A stretch of DNA of 64,000 bases from assembly GCA_014529385.2 (NCBI GenBank), contig CM043963.1, positions 379,501-443,500 of the forward strand, written 5' to 3'. This stretch comes from Adiantum capillus-veneris. Lineage: Eukaryota; Streptophyta; Polypodiopsida; Polypodiales; Pteridaceae. A program made the position numbers and the translations under genes. This document shows positions 43,203 to 54,860 of the stretch, one piece after another; the first letter of the stretch is position 1, and each line of letters begins with the position of its first letter. The notes beneath the pieces were generated by a model. It did no database searches. It saw only the letters and a program-made list of their open reading frames with translations, and was not told the DNA's origin.

Positions 43203-44529
43203 CACTAGAATGGTAACCTAACAGGACATAAAAGTGTCCGTTCAAGGTTTTGGGAAAAATTTCCAAAACCATAGTAGATCCACTCATTTTGAAAAATCCT
43301 TTCATGAGCTTATAGTTCAATAACTACTACATATGGAAACAATGAGAAACTTGTAATGTTTCTCATCACTTGGTCACTACAAGCCTCCAAAGTTGATGGA
43401 CGAGTGCATTTTGCCCAAATAAGCAATTTCTTACGGTTGATTGCATATAAATAAGAGTGGGGATTTTTGTAGGACATGAGATAAAATGCCCCGTTAACTT
43501 CAATGGGTTGGTGACCAAAAAATATGGTTGCTTTTACCTCACTAAATTTTTTTTGGGTAAAACAATAGGTACAAAAAAGTTGCATTTTTGCCATTTTGCG
43601 GACCCATCATCAAAGTTTCTATAGTCACACTCAATATAGATACTATATACATGTTTTCTTGGTTCCCTTTGGGTCTTTGGATTCAAAAGGAGCCATGAGC
43701 ATGTCAAAAGAATAATGGATCTCTTAGAATTGGAACCTTGGGGGCAATGATAAAGTGCTAAATACAGCAAATATGAAAAAACTGGGTTTAGCATTATGAC
43801 CTCTAGAAACCCATAAAAACTACTCAATATCTAGCCAAGTTTGTAGTCTATGATTAGATATGGTTACTACCTACAAAATACACGCAATTGGCCTAAGAAA
43901 CTAGCAAACTAGCAATATTGAGATAGTTATACTTGCTACTCTAAAATGTATCGTATTCTTCAACAATCAAAAAACTCAACCATCATCATACACTATGCTA
44001 GATAGCATATTACGTCCCCCAAAACTCAAGGAAGATTAGCTTTATGTTATACATTACACTTACACAATCAAAATTGAATTTGGATATCAAGAAAGCCACC
44101 AAAAAAATCATAAAGGTGCTAATTTTTGCCAAAAAAAAGGATTATGCAATTCTTGTAAATTGGTCATAACTTTCAATTTTAACACTTAGCTCTCCCTACA
44201 AGCATCAAAACATGTTAAGAACTATGAAGTCCTAACCTCTAGCCATCTAAACCTCACAAACATGAATTTTAGAGTGGTATAGTTGCCAAAAATTGAAAAA
44301 AAACCAAAAACAGGACCCGTTTTTTCACACAGTTTAGGTTCAAAAATGTTGTGCAAGAGTAAGGTTAATGGTGAGATCGATACTCCCAAAAAAATGCTAA
44401 GTTTTTTTCAGCTCATAAGGCAACTTTGTGGATATATAGCACCTAGAAATTCATTTTCATACTCTTCAAATAATTCAAGCAAAATGGTCACTTAACAGGA
44501 CACAAAAGTGTCCTGTTACAATTCTAGTG
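43203..44529. mobile_element. piggyBac-like non-autonomous DNA transposon (1327 bp)
   Basis: Both ends are flanked by TTAA (43199-43202 and 44530-44533). The terminal inverted repeats start CACTAGAATGGTAAC (left) and CACTAGAATTGTAAC (right, complemented). Just inside each end is a near-palindrome GGACAYAAAAGTGTCC; on the right it forms AACAGGACAC-AAAA-GTGTCCTGTT. Removing the element and one TTAA restores a continuous TTTAAGTGGGAG polypurine region of copia copy A. The interior is AT-rich without a transposase. A Tc1/mariner-type TA duplication is the alternative. Confidence 0.65.
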
Positions 44530-44610
44530 TTAAACTCCATTGTGGTACTTTTAAGTGTGAGAGAAGCTACTATACAAGCTAATATACAAGAGATGTAGAG
44601 AAGTGATGTA

Positions 44611-45882
44611 CTACCCTACACCTAACTGCTTGCGAGAATGCGCAAAGCTCTCTGAGGGAAGTCCTTTTGTAAGTAGATCAGCAGGGTTTTCTGTGGTGTG
44701 AACTTTGACAAGATGAAGTTGCTTATCCTCGAGTATTTCCCTGATGAAATGATACTTCACATCCACATGCTTTGTCTTTGAGTGATAAACTGGATTGCGA
44801 GCCAATTGTATAGCACTTTGACTATCACAAAATAACGCAGGCATCTCTTCTTTGATTCCCAAATCTGTTACTAGTCGATTAAGCCAAATTGATTCTTTGC
44901 ATGCCTCTGATGCTGCAACATATTCAGCCTCTGTAGTAGACTGAGTAACACAATCTTGTAATCTAGAACGCCATGATACTGCTCCACCAGCCAATGTAAA
45001 GACATACCCTGACGTAGACCTTCGGTTGTCTAAGTCACCTACATAATCTGAGTCTGTAAAACCCTTTACACTTAGCTCCTGACTCCCATAGCCTATACGC
45101 ATACTCTTTGTAGCTTTCAGGTATCTCAATATTCCTTTCACTGCCTCCCAATGTTTCTTGCCTGGGTTTGACATGTATCGACTTACTACTCCCACTGCAA
45201 ATGCAATGTCTGGGCGAGTAGCAATCATTGCATACATTAAACTACCCACTGCATACGCATATGGAATCTTATCCATTTCAGCGTGTTCTTCCTCCGACAC
45301 AGGACAATCTTGTTTGCTAAGTTTCACATATGGTGGCAATGGAACACTCAATGCCTTTACCTTCGCCATATTGAAACGTTGCAAAACCTTGTCAATATAC
45401 TCTGTTTGAGATAACCAAATCAACTTCTTTGATCTGTCTCTCTCAATGCGCATACCAAGTATATGACTTGCCTCACCCATGTCTTTCATTTCAAATGATT
45501 TTGCCATCTTTGACTTCAAAGCTGAGATTTCTTCCAAGTGCTTGCCAGCAATCGACATGTCATCCACATACAAAATAAGGATAAGCCAACTGCCATCCTT
45601 AGCCTTCTTTGTATATAGACAATGATCGAACTCACTACGTTTGTAGCCTTGATAAATCATAAACTTGTGAAATGTATGGTACCATGCCCTGGGTGATTGT
45701 TTTAAGCCATAAAGACTCTTTAACAACTGGCATACCCAATCTTCCTTGCCTTTCTCAACAAACCCTTCTGGCTGCTGCATGTAAATTTCCACATCTAAAT
45801 CACCATGGAAGAACGTTGTCTTGACATCCATTTGGTGAAACACCAAATCTAATATGGAAACCAATGCAAGAAAGGATCTCAA
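44611..45882 (-). pseudogene. Copia copy A reverse transcriptase and RNase H
   Basis: Open 423 codons: HQMDVKTTFFHGDLDVEIYM, SLYGLKQSPRAWY, LYVDDMSIAG, then RNase H with STTEAEYVAASEACKE, FCDSQSAIQLARN and the usual copia end ENPADLLTKGLP. Catalytic residues are present. It is separated from the upstream frame by a one-base frameshift shared with copy B. Confidence 0.9.
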
Positions 45883-47258
45883 TTAGTCATCTTGACCACC
45901 GGAGAGAAGACTTCATCAAAGTCAATGCCTTGTTCTTTCTTAAAGCCCTTGGAAACAAGCCTTGCTTTGTACTTTGGTTGACTATCATGAGCGGCGATCT
46001 TATACCTGTAAACCCATTTACAAGGTAGAGCCTTTTTGCCCTGTGGTAATTTAACTAGCTTCCATGTCTGGTTTTTATGCAGAGCTGTCATCTCTGACTG
46101 CATGGCCAATTGCCAATTCCCAGAGTCCTTCATTTGCACTGCTTCCTTGTAACATGAAGGCTCATTGCAATCAGTCAACATGACATAGTTCATAGATGGA
46201 ATAAACCTATCAGGAGGTCGCGTGATACATCCAGATCTACGCACAATAGGTGGCTCAGGCTCAGCCACAACCTATGGTTCCAATCTATCCTGTCCTTGCT
46301 CCTCTTGAGCCCTGACATTTTGTCTTGCACGTGTAGGTCCATCTTCTTGGAAGACAACTCTTCTAATCTCCTCAACCCTCTCTGGTTTAGAATGATATTT
46401 GGATTCATTAAAGTGAACATCATTGCTGCAGAAAACCTTTCTGGATTTAGGATCCCAAAGTCTGTACCCCATCTCACCAAAATTACCATAGCCTAGAAAG
46501 ATGCACTTTCTACTCTTTGGCTCAAGTTTGTTCCTAAATTCCTTTGGAACGTGAGAATATGCCTCACAACCAAAGACTTTGAGATGCTTGTATGAGGGCA
46601 TTTTGCCTGGCCATACCATCTCTGCCACTGAATCCTTCTGCAAAACCTTGCTAGGAGATCTATTTATAAGATGAACAACTGTTGATACAACTTCAGCCCA
46701 AAACCCATTTGGCAGTTGTGCATTAGACAACATACTTATGACCTTCTCTTGTATGGTCCTATTCATCCTCTCAGCAACACCATTTTGAGGAGGATTGTAA
46801 GGAGCAGTAAGTTCACGTTTTATACCTTTTGACTCACAAAAGTCCTGAAAGGCCTTTGAAACATACTCTCCACCATTGTCAGTGCGTAAGAATTTAAGCT
46901 TCTTGCCACTCTGATTCTCCACAAGTGTCACAAACATTTTGAAAACACTAAACGCTTCATCCTTGTGCTTGAGAAAGTAAACCCATACTTTCCTCGAGTA
47001 ATCATCTATAAATGTCATAAAGTAAGAAGCTCCCCCTAGAGATAGGTTAGGCATAGGTCCACACAAATCACTATGAACAAGTGCCAACTGTGTATCTCTT
47101 CTACTGCTTCTATGCTTATGTGGGTGCTGTGTTTGCTTACCATACAAACAATGTTCATAGAATTCAAAATCATTAAATGATAAGCCAGGAAAATAACCAG
47201 AACGAGACAAGATTTTCATTCCCTTCTTGGACATATGTCCTAACCAGCTATGCCACAA
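45879..47258 (-). pseudogene. Copia copy A integrase and start of RT
   Basis: Integrase shows MWHSWLGHMSKKGMKIL, HSDLCGPMPN, LRTDNGGEYVSKAF and PPQNGVAERMNRTIQEK. Then a linker and early RT (WVYRYKIAAHDSQPKYKARL). An in-frame TAG at 46269-46274 region and a TGA after VVKMTN at 45879 interrupt it; the second is also in copy B. Confidence 0.88.
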
Positions 47259-47351
47259 AGAAACGTTAGGCTACTGGGTTAGATTGATTACATTTTTAGA
47301 GACATTTGATACATAAATCATGTAAAGTCCTCCATACTTTACTCCATGTGC

Positions 47352-48591
47352 TCATGTCATAGAACCCTTGGATATCTTCCACATGTTTTGTCCAAAAGTG
47401 GTGACGTAGCCAGCATCATCAAGTAAACCTATGTTGATCAAGCTCTTTGTAATTGCGGGAACATGTCTCACATTCTTGAACATGAAAGAAGAGCCATTCT
47501 GAAACTTCAATTGAACATCTCCAACACCTAAGATCTCACATGTCTGCCCATTGCCTAGCCCAACATGATCTTTAGTGGTCACATAAGAGGTAAACCACTC
47601 CTTGTTTGGAGACACATGAAGTGATGCCCCTAAGTCTATAATCCAGTCACTCAGTGCATTTCCATCAGATGCTGTAAGAAGAGCTGAGTCCATTGTATTC
47701 TTCAAGAAGTAGATGTCTCCTAACACTAGACTGTCATCCTCTGTAACAGTGTTTGCCACATTTATTTCTTGAATCTTCACTGAGGACTTGTTCTTCTCAC
47801 CATGGTCTTCAGCTTTCTCTTTTCCTTTTTCTGCTTTCCATTCTCTGCAGTCTCTTTTCATGTGACCCTTCTTGCCACAATGGTAGCATTATATGTCACT
47901 CTTGCCTTTAGCATTGCGGGACTTGCTACGAGACTGATTCCTCTTTCCACCTTTGTACTTTTCTTTGGTCCTTCCCCTGACAACTAAGGCTATTCCTTTG
48001 CCTTTGTCCATTTTCTTTCTATTGGTTTCTTCAGTAAGCAGACTTCCTTCTACACCTCCTATGTTCAAACCATCTGGAGGTGTAGAATTACTCAAAGCTG
48101 TGCGAAAAGTGTCCCAACTTTTCGGCAATGTGATCAATAGGAACATAGCTATAATAGGTTCATCAAACTTGACACCTTGAGCTGACAACTAGCCTATAGA
48201 TAGTATTGAATTCATTCAGATGATTGGACATAGGTGTCCCTTCTTTCATCTTCAAGTCAACAAGCTTCTTAAGCCAGTATACCTGTGAAGCTGCACTCTG
48301 CTTCTCATAAAGATCACTCAGCTTTAACCATGCTTGATAAGCCGACATCTCGTCTACTACATTGAAGTAAACGCTTTCTGCCAAAGTCAGTATAATGGTA
48401 GAAAGTGCCAATTCATCCATTTCGCTCCATTCTTCTTCGTCCATATCTTCTGGTTTTATCCCCTTGAGATTTATAGGTTTTATCTGCTTCTTTTGTACCA
48501 ACACGTGCCAAATCTGCTTCTTCCACAATGGGAAATTGGTTCCATCCAGCTTCTTGATATTGTAAAGAGCAGTGTCTTGTGATCCAGCCAT
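47352..48591 (-). pseudogene. Copia copy A gag and protease
   Basis: ATG at 48591 (MAGSQDTALYNIKKLDG). A frameshift near 48180 (shared with Copia-1) and a TAA at 47889-47891 (shared with Copia-1) break gag before the knuckle. The protease loop is WIIDLGASLHVS, as in Copia-1. A TGA after GSMT at about 47352 is shared with copy B and not with Copia-1. Confidence 0.88.
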
Positions 48592-48674
48592 AGCTACGCG
48601 TCATAATAGTTTACTTTCCTGGGAAAAATTCGGCAGCGTTTCCCCTGTAAACTAACCTCTGAACCAATATCAAC

Positions 48675-49284
48675 CTGTCAAATGAACCAAGGAAGCTTCA
48701 GATTCTGCATAAATTTTTGCAGAGTCTCCTTTGTAAAATGGCTCTAGTGTACCCAAAAACAGGCCAAAAAACAGCTCAAAAACCACTATCTCTCTAACAC
48801 TGTAAGCTATGGGTAAACCTGTCCTGCACCTGTACTGTCTCTCACTGTCCTGCACTGTCTTGTCACTGTCATGTAAGCATAGACTGCGACAATGCCTCAA
48901 CGGCAGTAAAGCAAAGATGCAATCCCAACTGTCTAACTCACAGTCAATACATCCTAGCTGCCTATCTGAGGGTGCTCGAGGGATCGCTCCAAGACATGTA
49001 TCACCGAAAGGATCTCAACATTCGAGAATCCCCCAGCTCAGTAAAACCTCACTCGATCCTTAACAAAGGCTGCAGTAAATCTGATAGTACATAGACTTCC
49101 CACAAAGTCATACATCCACAAATTTCCCACTATATGCTGTAACTGCTGCAGCGGTTGTTTGCTGCGTGACTCATAGCCAGCAAACCCTCAACAGACATAC
49201 ATCATCTCTGACAATACATCCCATGTGGAAGTACCTACAATGTCAGGATGAAATCTGGAATATCAAGCAGCAAACACAAGCTAC
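48675..49284 (-). other. Leader intron retained in copia copy A
   Basis: Same GTAGCTTGTG start and TTTGACAG end as Copia-1 26462-27049. Includes the Gypsy-1-like block at 48970-49065. Confidence 0.65.
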
Positions 49285-49699
49285 CTGATGAACTAGTGAA
49301 TGTCGCCTACAGTCTGTGTGTAGATGCGTCCGTGTCGTATGTGACACGCCTCCAAGAACTGTGAGCCGTCCTTTGATGTGTAGACAGCCACAAATCAACA
49401 CTCTGGGAGTGTCGATATCCTCAGCACCTACAGTCGTAGGCCGAAAACCCCAAATTTGTAGAGTCGGATCTGCACCCGCTGAGACCACGTAGTCGAAAAT
49501 GGCCTGCGCAGATCTTTGTTGAACCCGAATGGTGGCCGAGATGACCTCAGAATGAAATTCTGAGCACACCATGCCCTTCGTGCTCTCCCACAAGATTTGG
49601 GGCCGTGTCTATGCCTGTCAAATTTCACTCCAATCTGAGCTGGTGACTCTAGCCTCTTGCAGTGCTGCCCTGAGCCTCGATCTGAGCTCTGATACCAAT

Positions 49700-49816
49700 T
49701 GAAGGAGTACGAGCGGAAGTGCGACGCAAGAGAGAGTGCAAGAAGAAGAGCATGACGATATGGTGAACTCGCTCTACTGTAATGTGTAGAGCATAGTAAG
49801 TTCTTATTAGGTTTTT
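49700..49816 (-). repeat. Copia copy A 5' LTR, 117-bp remnant
   Basis: Matches the right 117 bp of the Copia-1 LTR. Homology ends at 49816, beyond which the sequence is copy B RT. Confidence 0.88.
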
Positions 49817-51528
49817 TGTATATAGATAGTGATCGAACTCACTACGTTTGTAGCCTTGATAAAGCATAAACTTGTGAAATGTATGGTACCATGCCCTGGG
49901 TGATTGTTTTAAGCCATAAAGACTCTTTAACAACTGGCATACCCAATCTTCCTTGCCTTTCTCAACAAACGCTTCTGGCTGCTGCATGTAAATTTCCACA
50001 TCTAAATCACCATGGAAGAACGTTGTCTTGACATCCATTTGGTGCAACACCAAATCTAATATGGCAACCAATGCAAGAAAGCATCTCAATTAGTCATCTT
50101 GACCACCGGAGAGAAGACTTCATCAAAGTCAATGCCTTGTTCTTGCTTAAACCCCTTGGCAACAAGCCTTGCTTTGTACTTTGGCTGACTATCATGAGCG
50201 GTGATCTTATACCTGTAAACCCATTTACAAGGTAGAGCCTTTTTGCCCTGTGGTAATTTAACTAGCTTCCATGTCTGGTTTTTATGCAGAGCTGTCATCT
50301 CTGACTGCATGGCCAATTGCCAATTCCCAGAGTCCTTCATTTGCACTGCTTCCTTGTAACATGAAGGCTCATTGCAATCAGTCAACATGACATAGTTCAT
50401 AGATGGAATAAACCTATCAGGAGGTCGCGTGATACATCCAGATCTACGCACAATAGGTGGCTCAGGCTCGGCCATAACCTGTGGTTCCAATCTATCCTGT
50501 CCTTGCTCCTCTTGAGCCCTGACATTTTGTCTTGCACGTGTAGGTCCATCTTCTTGGAAGACAACTCTTCTAATCTCCTCAACCCTCTCTGGTTTAGAAT
50601 GATATTTGGATTCATTAAAGTGAACATCATTGCTGCAGAAAACCTTTCTGGATTTAGGATCCCAAAGTCTGTACCCCATCTCACCAAAATTACCATAGCC
50701 TAGAAAGATGCACTTTCTACTCTTTGGCTCAAGTTTGTTCCTGAATTCCTTTGGAACGTGAGAATATGCCTCACAACCAAAGACTTTGAGATGCTTGTAT
50801 GAGGGCATTTTGCCTGACCATACCATCTCTGCCACTGAATCCTTCTGCAAAACCTTGCTAGGAGATCTATTTCTAAGATGAACAACTGTTGATACAGCTT
50901 CAGCCCAAAACCCATTTGGCAGTTGTGCATTAGACAACATACTTATGACCTTCTCTTGTATGGTCCTATTCATCCTCTCAGCAACACCATTTTGAGGAGG
51001 ATTGTAAGGAGCAGTAAGTTCACGTTTTATACCTTTTGACTCACAAAAGTCCTGAAAGGCCTTTGAAACATACTCTCCACCATTGTCAGTGCGTAAGAAT
51101 TTAAGCTTCTTGCCACTCTGATTCTCCACAAGTGTCACAAACATTTTGAAAACACTAAACGCTTCATCCTTGTGCTTGAGAAAGTAAACCCATACTTTCC
51201 TCGAGTAATCATCTATAAATGTCATAAAGTAAGAAGCTCCCCCTAGAGATAGGTTAGGCATAGGTCCACACAAATCACTATGAACAAGTGCCAACTGTGT
51301 ATCTCTTCTACTGCTTCTATGCTAATGTGGCTGCTGTGTTTGCTTACCATACAGACAATTTTCACAGAATTCAAAATCATTAAATGATAAGCCAGGCAAA
51401 TAACCAAAACGAGACAAGATTTCCTTTCCCTTCTTGGACATATGTACTAACCGGCTATGCCACAAAGAAACGTTCGGCTGCTGGGTTAGATTGATTACAT
51501 TTTTAGAGACATTTGATACATAAATCAT
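49817..51528 (-). pseudogene. Copia copy B integrase and partial RT
   Basis: Integrase HHCC (LWHSRLVHMSKKGKEIL, where the usual LGH is LVH) is followed by a TAG at 51322-51324. Then an open frame 51294-50086 has the catalytic HSDLCGPM, TDNGGEYVSK and AERMNRTIQEK and the start of RT. A shared frameshift/TGA follows at 50086, then RT to LYTK at 49817. The frame runs on for 56 codons into LTR and leader sequence of copy A, a chimeric tail with no function implied. Confidence 0.88.
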
Positions 51529-51558
51529 GTAAAGTCCTCCATACTTTACTCCATGTGC

Positions 51559-52797
51559 TCATGTCATAGAACCCTTGGATATCTTCCACATGTTTTGTCC
51601 AAAAGTGGTGACGTAGCCAGCATCATCAAGTAAACCTATGCTGATCAAGCTCTTTGTAATTGCGGGAACATGTCTCACATTCTTCAGCATGAAAGAAGAG
51701 CCATTCTGAAACTTCAATTGAACATCTCCAACACCTAAGATCTCACATGTCTGCCCATTGCCTAGCCCAACATGATCTTTAGTGGTCACATAAGAGGTAA
51801 ACCACTCCTTGTTTGGAGACACATGAAGTGATGCCCCTGAGTCTATAATCCAGTCACTCAGTGCATTTCCATCAGATGCTGTAAGAAGAGCTGAGTCCAT
51901 TGTATTTTTCAAGAAGTAGATATCTCCTGACACTAGACTGTCATCCTCTGCAACAGTGTTTGTCACATTTATTTCTTGAATCTTCACTGAGGACTTGTTC
52001 TTCTCACCATGGTCTTCAGCTTTCTCTTTGCCTTTTTCTGCTTTCCATTCTCTGCAGTCTCTTTTCATGTGACCCTTCTTGCCACAATGGTAGCATTCTA
52101 TGTCACTCTTGCCTTTAGCACTGCGGGACTTGCTACGAGACTGATCCCTCTTTCCACCTTTGTATTTTTCTTTGGTCCTTCCCCTGACAACTAAGGCTGT
52201 TTCTTTGCCTTTGTCCATTGTCTTTTTGTTGGTTTCTTCACTAAGCAGACTGCCTTCTACACCTGCTATGGTCAAACCATCTGGAGGTGCAGAATTACTC
52301 AAAGCTGTGCGGAAAGTGTCCCAACTTTCCGACAATGTGATCAACAGGAACATAGCTCTAACAAGTTCATCAAACTTGACACCTTGAGCTGACAACTGAT
52401 TGTAGATGGTGTTGAATTCATTTAGATGATTGGACATAGGTGTCCCTTCTTTCATCTTCAAGTCAACAAGCTTCTTAAGCCAGTATACATGTGAAGCTGC
52501 ACTCTGCTTCTCATAAAGATCACTCAGCTTTGTCCATGCTTCATAAGCCGACATCTCGTCTGATACATTGAAGTAAACGCTTTCTGCCAAAGTCAACATA
52601 ATGGTCGAAAGTGCCAATTCATCCATTTCGCTCCATTCATCTTCGTCCATATCTTCTGGTTTTATCCCCTTGAGCTTTATAGGTTTTATCTGCTTCTTTT
52701 GTACCAACACGTGCCAAATCTGCTTCTTCCACAATGGGAAATTGGTTCCATCCAGCTTCTTGATATTGTAAAGAGCAGTGTCCTGTGATCCAGCCAT
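51559..52797 (-). CDS. Copia copy B gag-protease, intact frame
   Basis: 412 codons from the ATG at 52797 (MAGSQDTALYNIKKLDG). UBN2-type gag (residues about 10-200), basic region (KGGKRDQSRSKSRSAKGK), knuckle CYHCGKKGHMKRDC, and protease with WIIDSGASLHVS near residue 310. This is the best-preserved gag of the family here; the positions broken in Copia-1 and copy A are intact. It ends with TGA after GSMT where Copia-1 reads GTA, so gag-protease is cut off from integrase, as in copy A. Confidence 0.9.
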   Translation of the reverse strand: MAGSQDTALYNIKKLDGTNFPLWKKQIWHVLVQKKQIKPIKLKGIKPEDMDEDEWSEMDELALSTIMLTLAESVYFNVSDEMSAYEAWTKLSDLYEKQSAASHVYWLKKLVDLKMKEGTPMSNHLNEFNTIYNQLSAQGVKFDELVRAMFLLITLSESWDTFRTALSNSAPPDGLTIAGVEGSLLSEETNKKTMDKGKETALVVRGRTKEKYKGGKRDQSRSKSRSAKGKSDIECYHCGKKGHMKRDCREWKAEKGKEKAEDHGEKNKSSVKIQEINVTNTVAEDDSLVSGDIYFLKNTMDSALLTASDGNALSDWIIDSGASLHVSPNKEWFTSYVTTKDHVGLGNGQTCEILGVGDVQLKFQNGSSFMLKNVRHVPAITKSLISIGLLDDAGYVTTFGQNMWKISKGSMT

Positions 52798-53280
52798 AGC
52801 TACGCTTCACATTAGTTTACTTTCCTGGAAAAATTCGGTAGAGTTTCCCCTGTAAATTGACCTCTGAACCAATATCAAGCTGATGAACTAGTGGATGTCG
52901 CGTACAGTCTGTGTGTAGGTGCGCCCGTGTCGTATGTGAGACGCCTCCAAGAACTGTGAGCCGTCCTTTGTTGTATATACAGCCACAAATCAACACTCTG
53001 GAAGTGTAGATATCCTCAGCACTTGTAGTCGTGGGCTGAAACCCCAAATTTGCAGAGTCGGATCTGCACCCGCCGAGACCACGTACTCGAAAATGGCCTG
53101 CGCAGAACTTTGTCGAAGCCGAACGGTGGCCGAGATGACTTCAGAATGAAATTCTGAGAACACCGAGTCCTTCGCTATCTCACACAGGATTTGGGGCCGT
53201 GTCTTCGCCTGTCGAATCTCACTCCAATCTGAGCAGGTGACTCTGGCTACCTGCAAATGCTGCCCCGAGCCTCGATTTGA

Positions 53281-53292
53281 GCTCTGATACCA
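53281..53292 (-). other. Copia copy B primer-binding site
   Basis: Sense TGGTATCAGAGC, as in Copia-1 and copy A. Confidence 0.88.
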
Positions 53293-53293
53293 G

Positions 53294-53486
53294 TGGAAGG
53301 AGTATGAGCGAAAGTGCGACACGAGAGAGAGTGCAAGAAGAAGAGCACGACGATATGATGAACTCGCTCTATTGTAATGTGTAGAGCATAGTGAGTTCTT
53401 ATTAGGTTTTTACAAAAGAATATATGTACATACCTGACGGCCTGCCCACTTACCTGGGCGACCACATTGGGCTTTATACCCCAACA
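53294..53486 (-). repeat. Copia copy B 5' LTR (193 bp)
   Basis: Matches Copia-1 25901-26092 over full length, TGTTGGGGTATAAAGCCC to ATACTCCTTCCA. Confidence 0.9.
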
Positions 53487-54320
53487 ACTTGATACTTGGT
53501 TATTGATGATTTTTATAGGTCAACGACTTAAACCAATTGACAAAAGAACAATTTCTTTGAATTTTATGGGGGAGCACAAAAGATATATGTGGTGTGTGTA
53601 AAACTAGATGAATTTCTAAAGGAATTGCTAGCAAAAATTCCCAAGGGATAATTTGATCTCAAGAAATCATGCGAAGCATTAGATGTTTTGATGATCTTTT
53701 GGGCATTCCTTACCAAGAACGTGAAGCTAGCTAAGGATAAAGGATCAAACATCGGGCAAGATGAATTTGAACTACTTTAAATTCAACTTCACTAAAATGT
53801 TTATGCTGACATATTACTTACAATATAGATACACTACTCTCTTATCAGATATTTTGACAAAGAGATTTTTTAATCTAGCAAGTGTATAGCTCGTATTGAA
53901 TATCAATTAAGTCTTTGTAAGACAATTATCAACAATGCCCAAGGTTTTTTGTGATATGAACTCCATAACTTGACATTCTGTAAAGGCTCTTAAGTAGAAC
54001 TACATTGAATAAAAGTATGTGTATTGCGAGACCATTTATCCGCTTAAGTTTGTTGATGTACTCTTTTGCTATGCATAGAATAGCTAATTAAATAACAAGG
54101 CTACATACTGTTTTTTAAAGTGGTTCATTTTGATTAGAGAAAATGCAACTGCAGGTTTCACTTTTTCTCACTTGAGTAAAGTGGTCCCTTTTCACTACTT
54201 TTCTCCTTTCTTATATATACATATATTTTCATATCATATGGAAGCAAAAAATGTCACTTCAAGTTTTAGATATCTTTTCACTGCAAGAAAGAATCAAAAA
54301 ATCTTGATTGATACCCAGCA
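53487..54320. other. Unassigned sequence with a faint coding-like stretch
   Basis: Plus strand 53595-53790 reads KLDEFLKELLAKIPKG, a stop, then FDLKKSCEALDVLMIFWAFL, suggesting a decayed exon. I cannot name a family. The rest is AT-rich. Confidence 0.25.
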
Positions 54321-54329
54321 TATGAGAAA

Positions 54330-54860
54330 GCAATTTTTTACATGTATAAAAGTGACTTTTTTCGATGTGAAAATGATCTTTTGCAACGAGAAAACAAATT
54401 CTCACTTGATAAACAGTCATAGCGGCGTGATTGTACCAAAAATGTGTGGAAAATTCAAATTTCTCTATGTGAAAAGCTATTTTTCCCATGGTTTCATTTT
54501 TTTGCTCATGAAATTTTTCTGCAGGTCTCTCATATGCTAATGTGAAATTATTCATGATGTAAAGATGATTTTTCTATGAAAAAACTACTTTTTCCATTGG
54601 GAAAGTTATCTTTCTATCCAATTTTGAGATAGTAATCGTGTACAAATTATTCCAGATGTGATAATGAAACTTTGTATTAAATAAACTAGTTTTCTTATTG
54701 GAAAAAGTGACTTTTCTACCTGCTTTAGGGCTTATAAATTATTCATGATGTGAAAATTGAAATTTTTATGGAACCAAAAACCAATTTTTCTCATTAAAAA
54801 AATAACTTTCTTGTCCAGTTTTGGAGAGTAGCATCGATACCATGACATGTATAAATTATC
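54330..54860. repeat. Diverged tandem repeat, units of about 92-117 bp
   Basis: Units begin AAATTATTC at about 54545, 54644, 54736 and 54853 and share GATGTGAAAATG, CTTTTTCCATTGG/AAAAAGT and CTTTCTATCCAATTTTG-like segments. Weaker related pieces reach back to 54330. AT-rich and without coding potential. Confidence 0.6.

Larger units (their letters stand above)
44534..49816 (-). mobile_element. Copia copy A (Copia-1 family), 5' LTR truncated
   Basis: In sense order: partial 5' LTR (49816-49700), primer site (49697-49686), leader with intron retained (49284-48675), gag-protease, integrase, RT and RNase H to 44611, and a polypurine end interrupted by the piggyBac-like element. The expected 3' LTR is missing; Ty3 LTR sequence follows instead. 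The 5' side is fused to copy B within a T run at 49816/49817. Confidence 0.88.
49817..53486 (-). mobile_element. Copia copy B (Copia-1 family), 3' half deleted, leader intron absent
   Basis: Full 5' LTR (53486-53294), primer site, short leader lacking the intron, intact gag-protease frame, integrase and early RT. It ends inside RT at FDHYLYTK, where copy A LTR sequence begins. The 5 bases beyond the LTR (ACTTG) are the outer flank. Confidence 0.9.
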
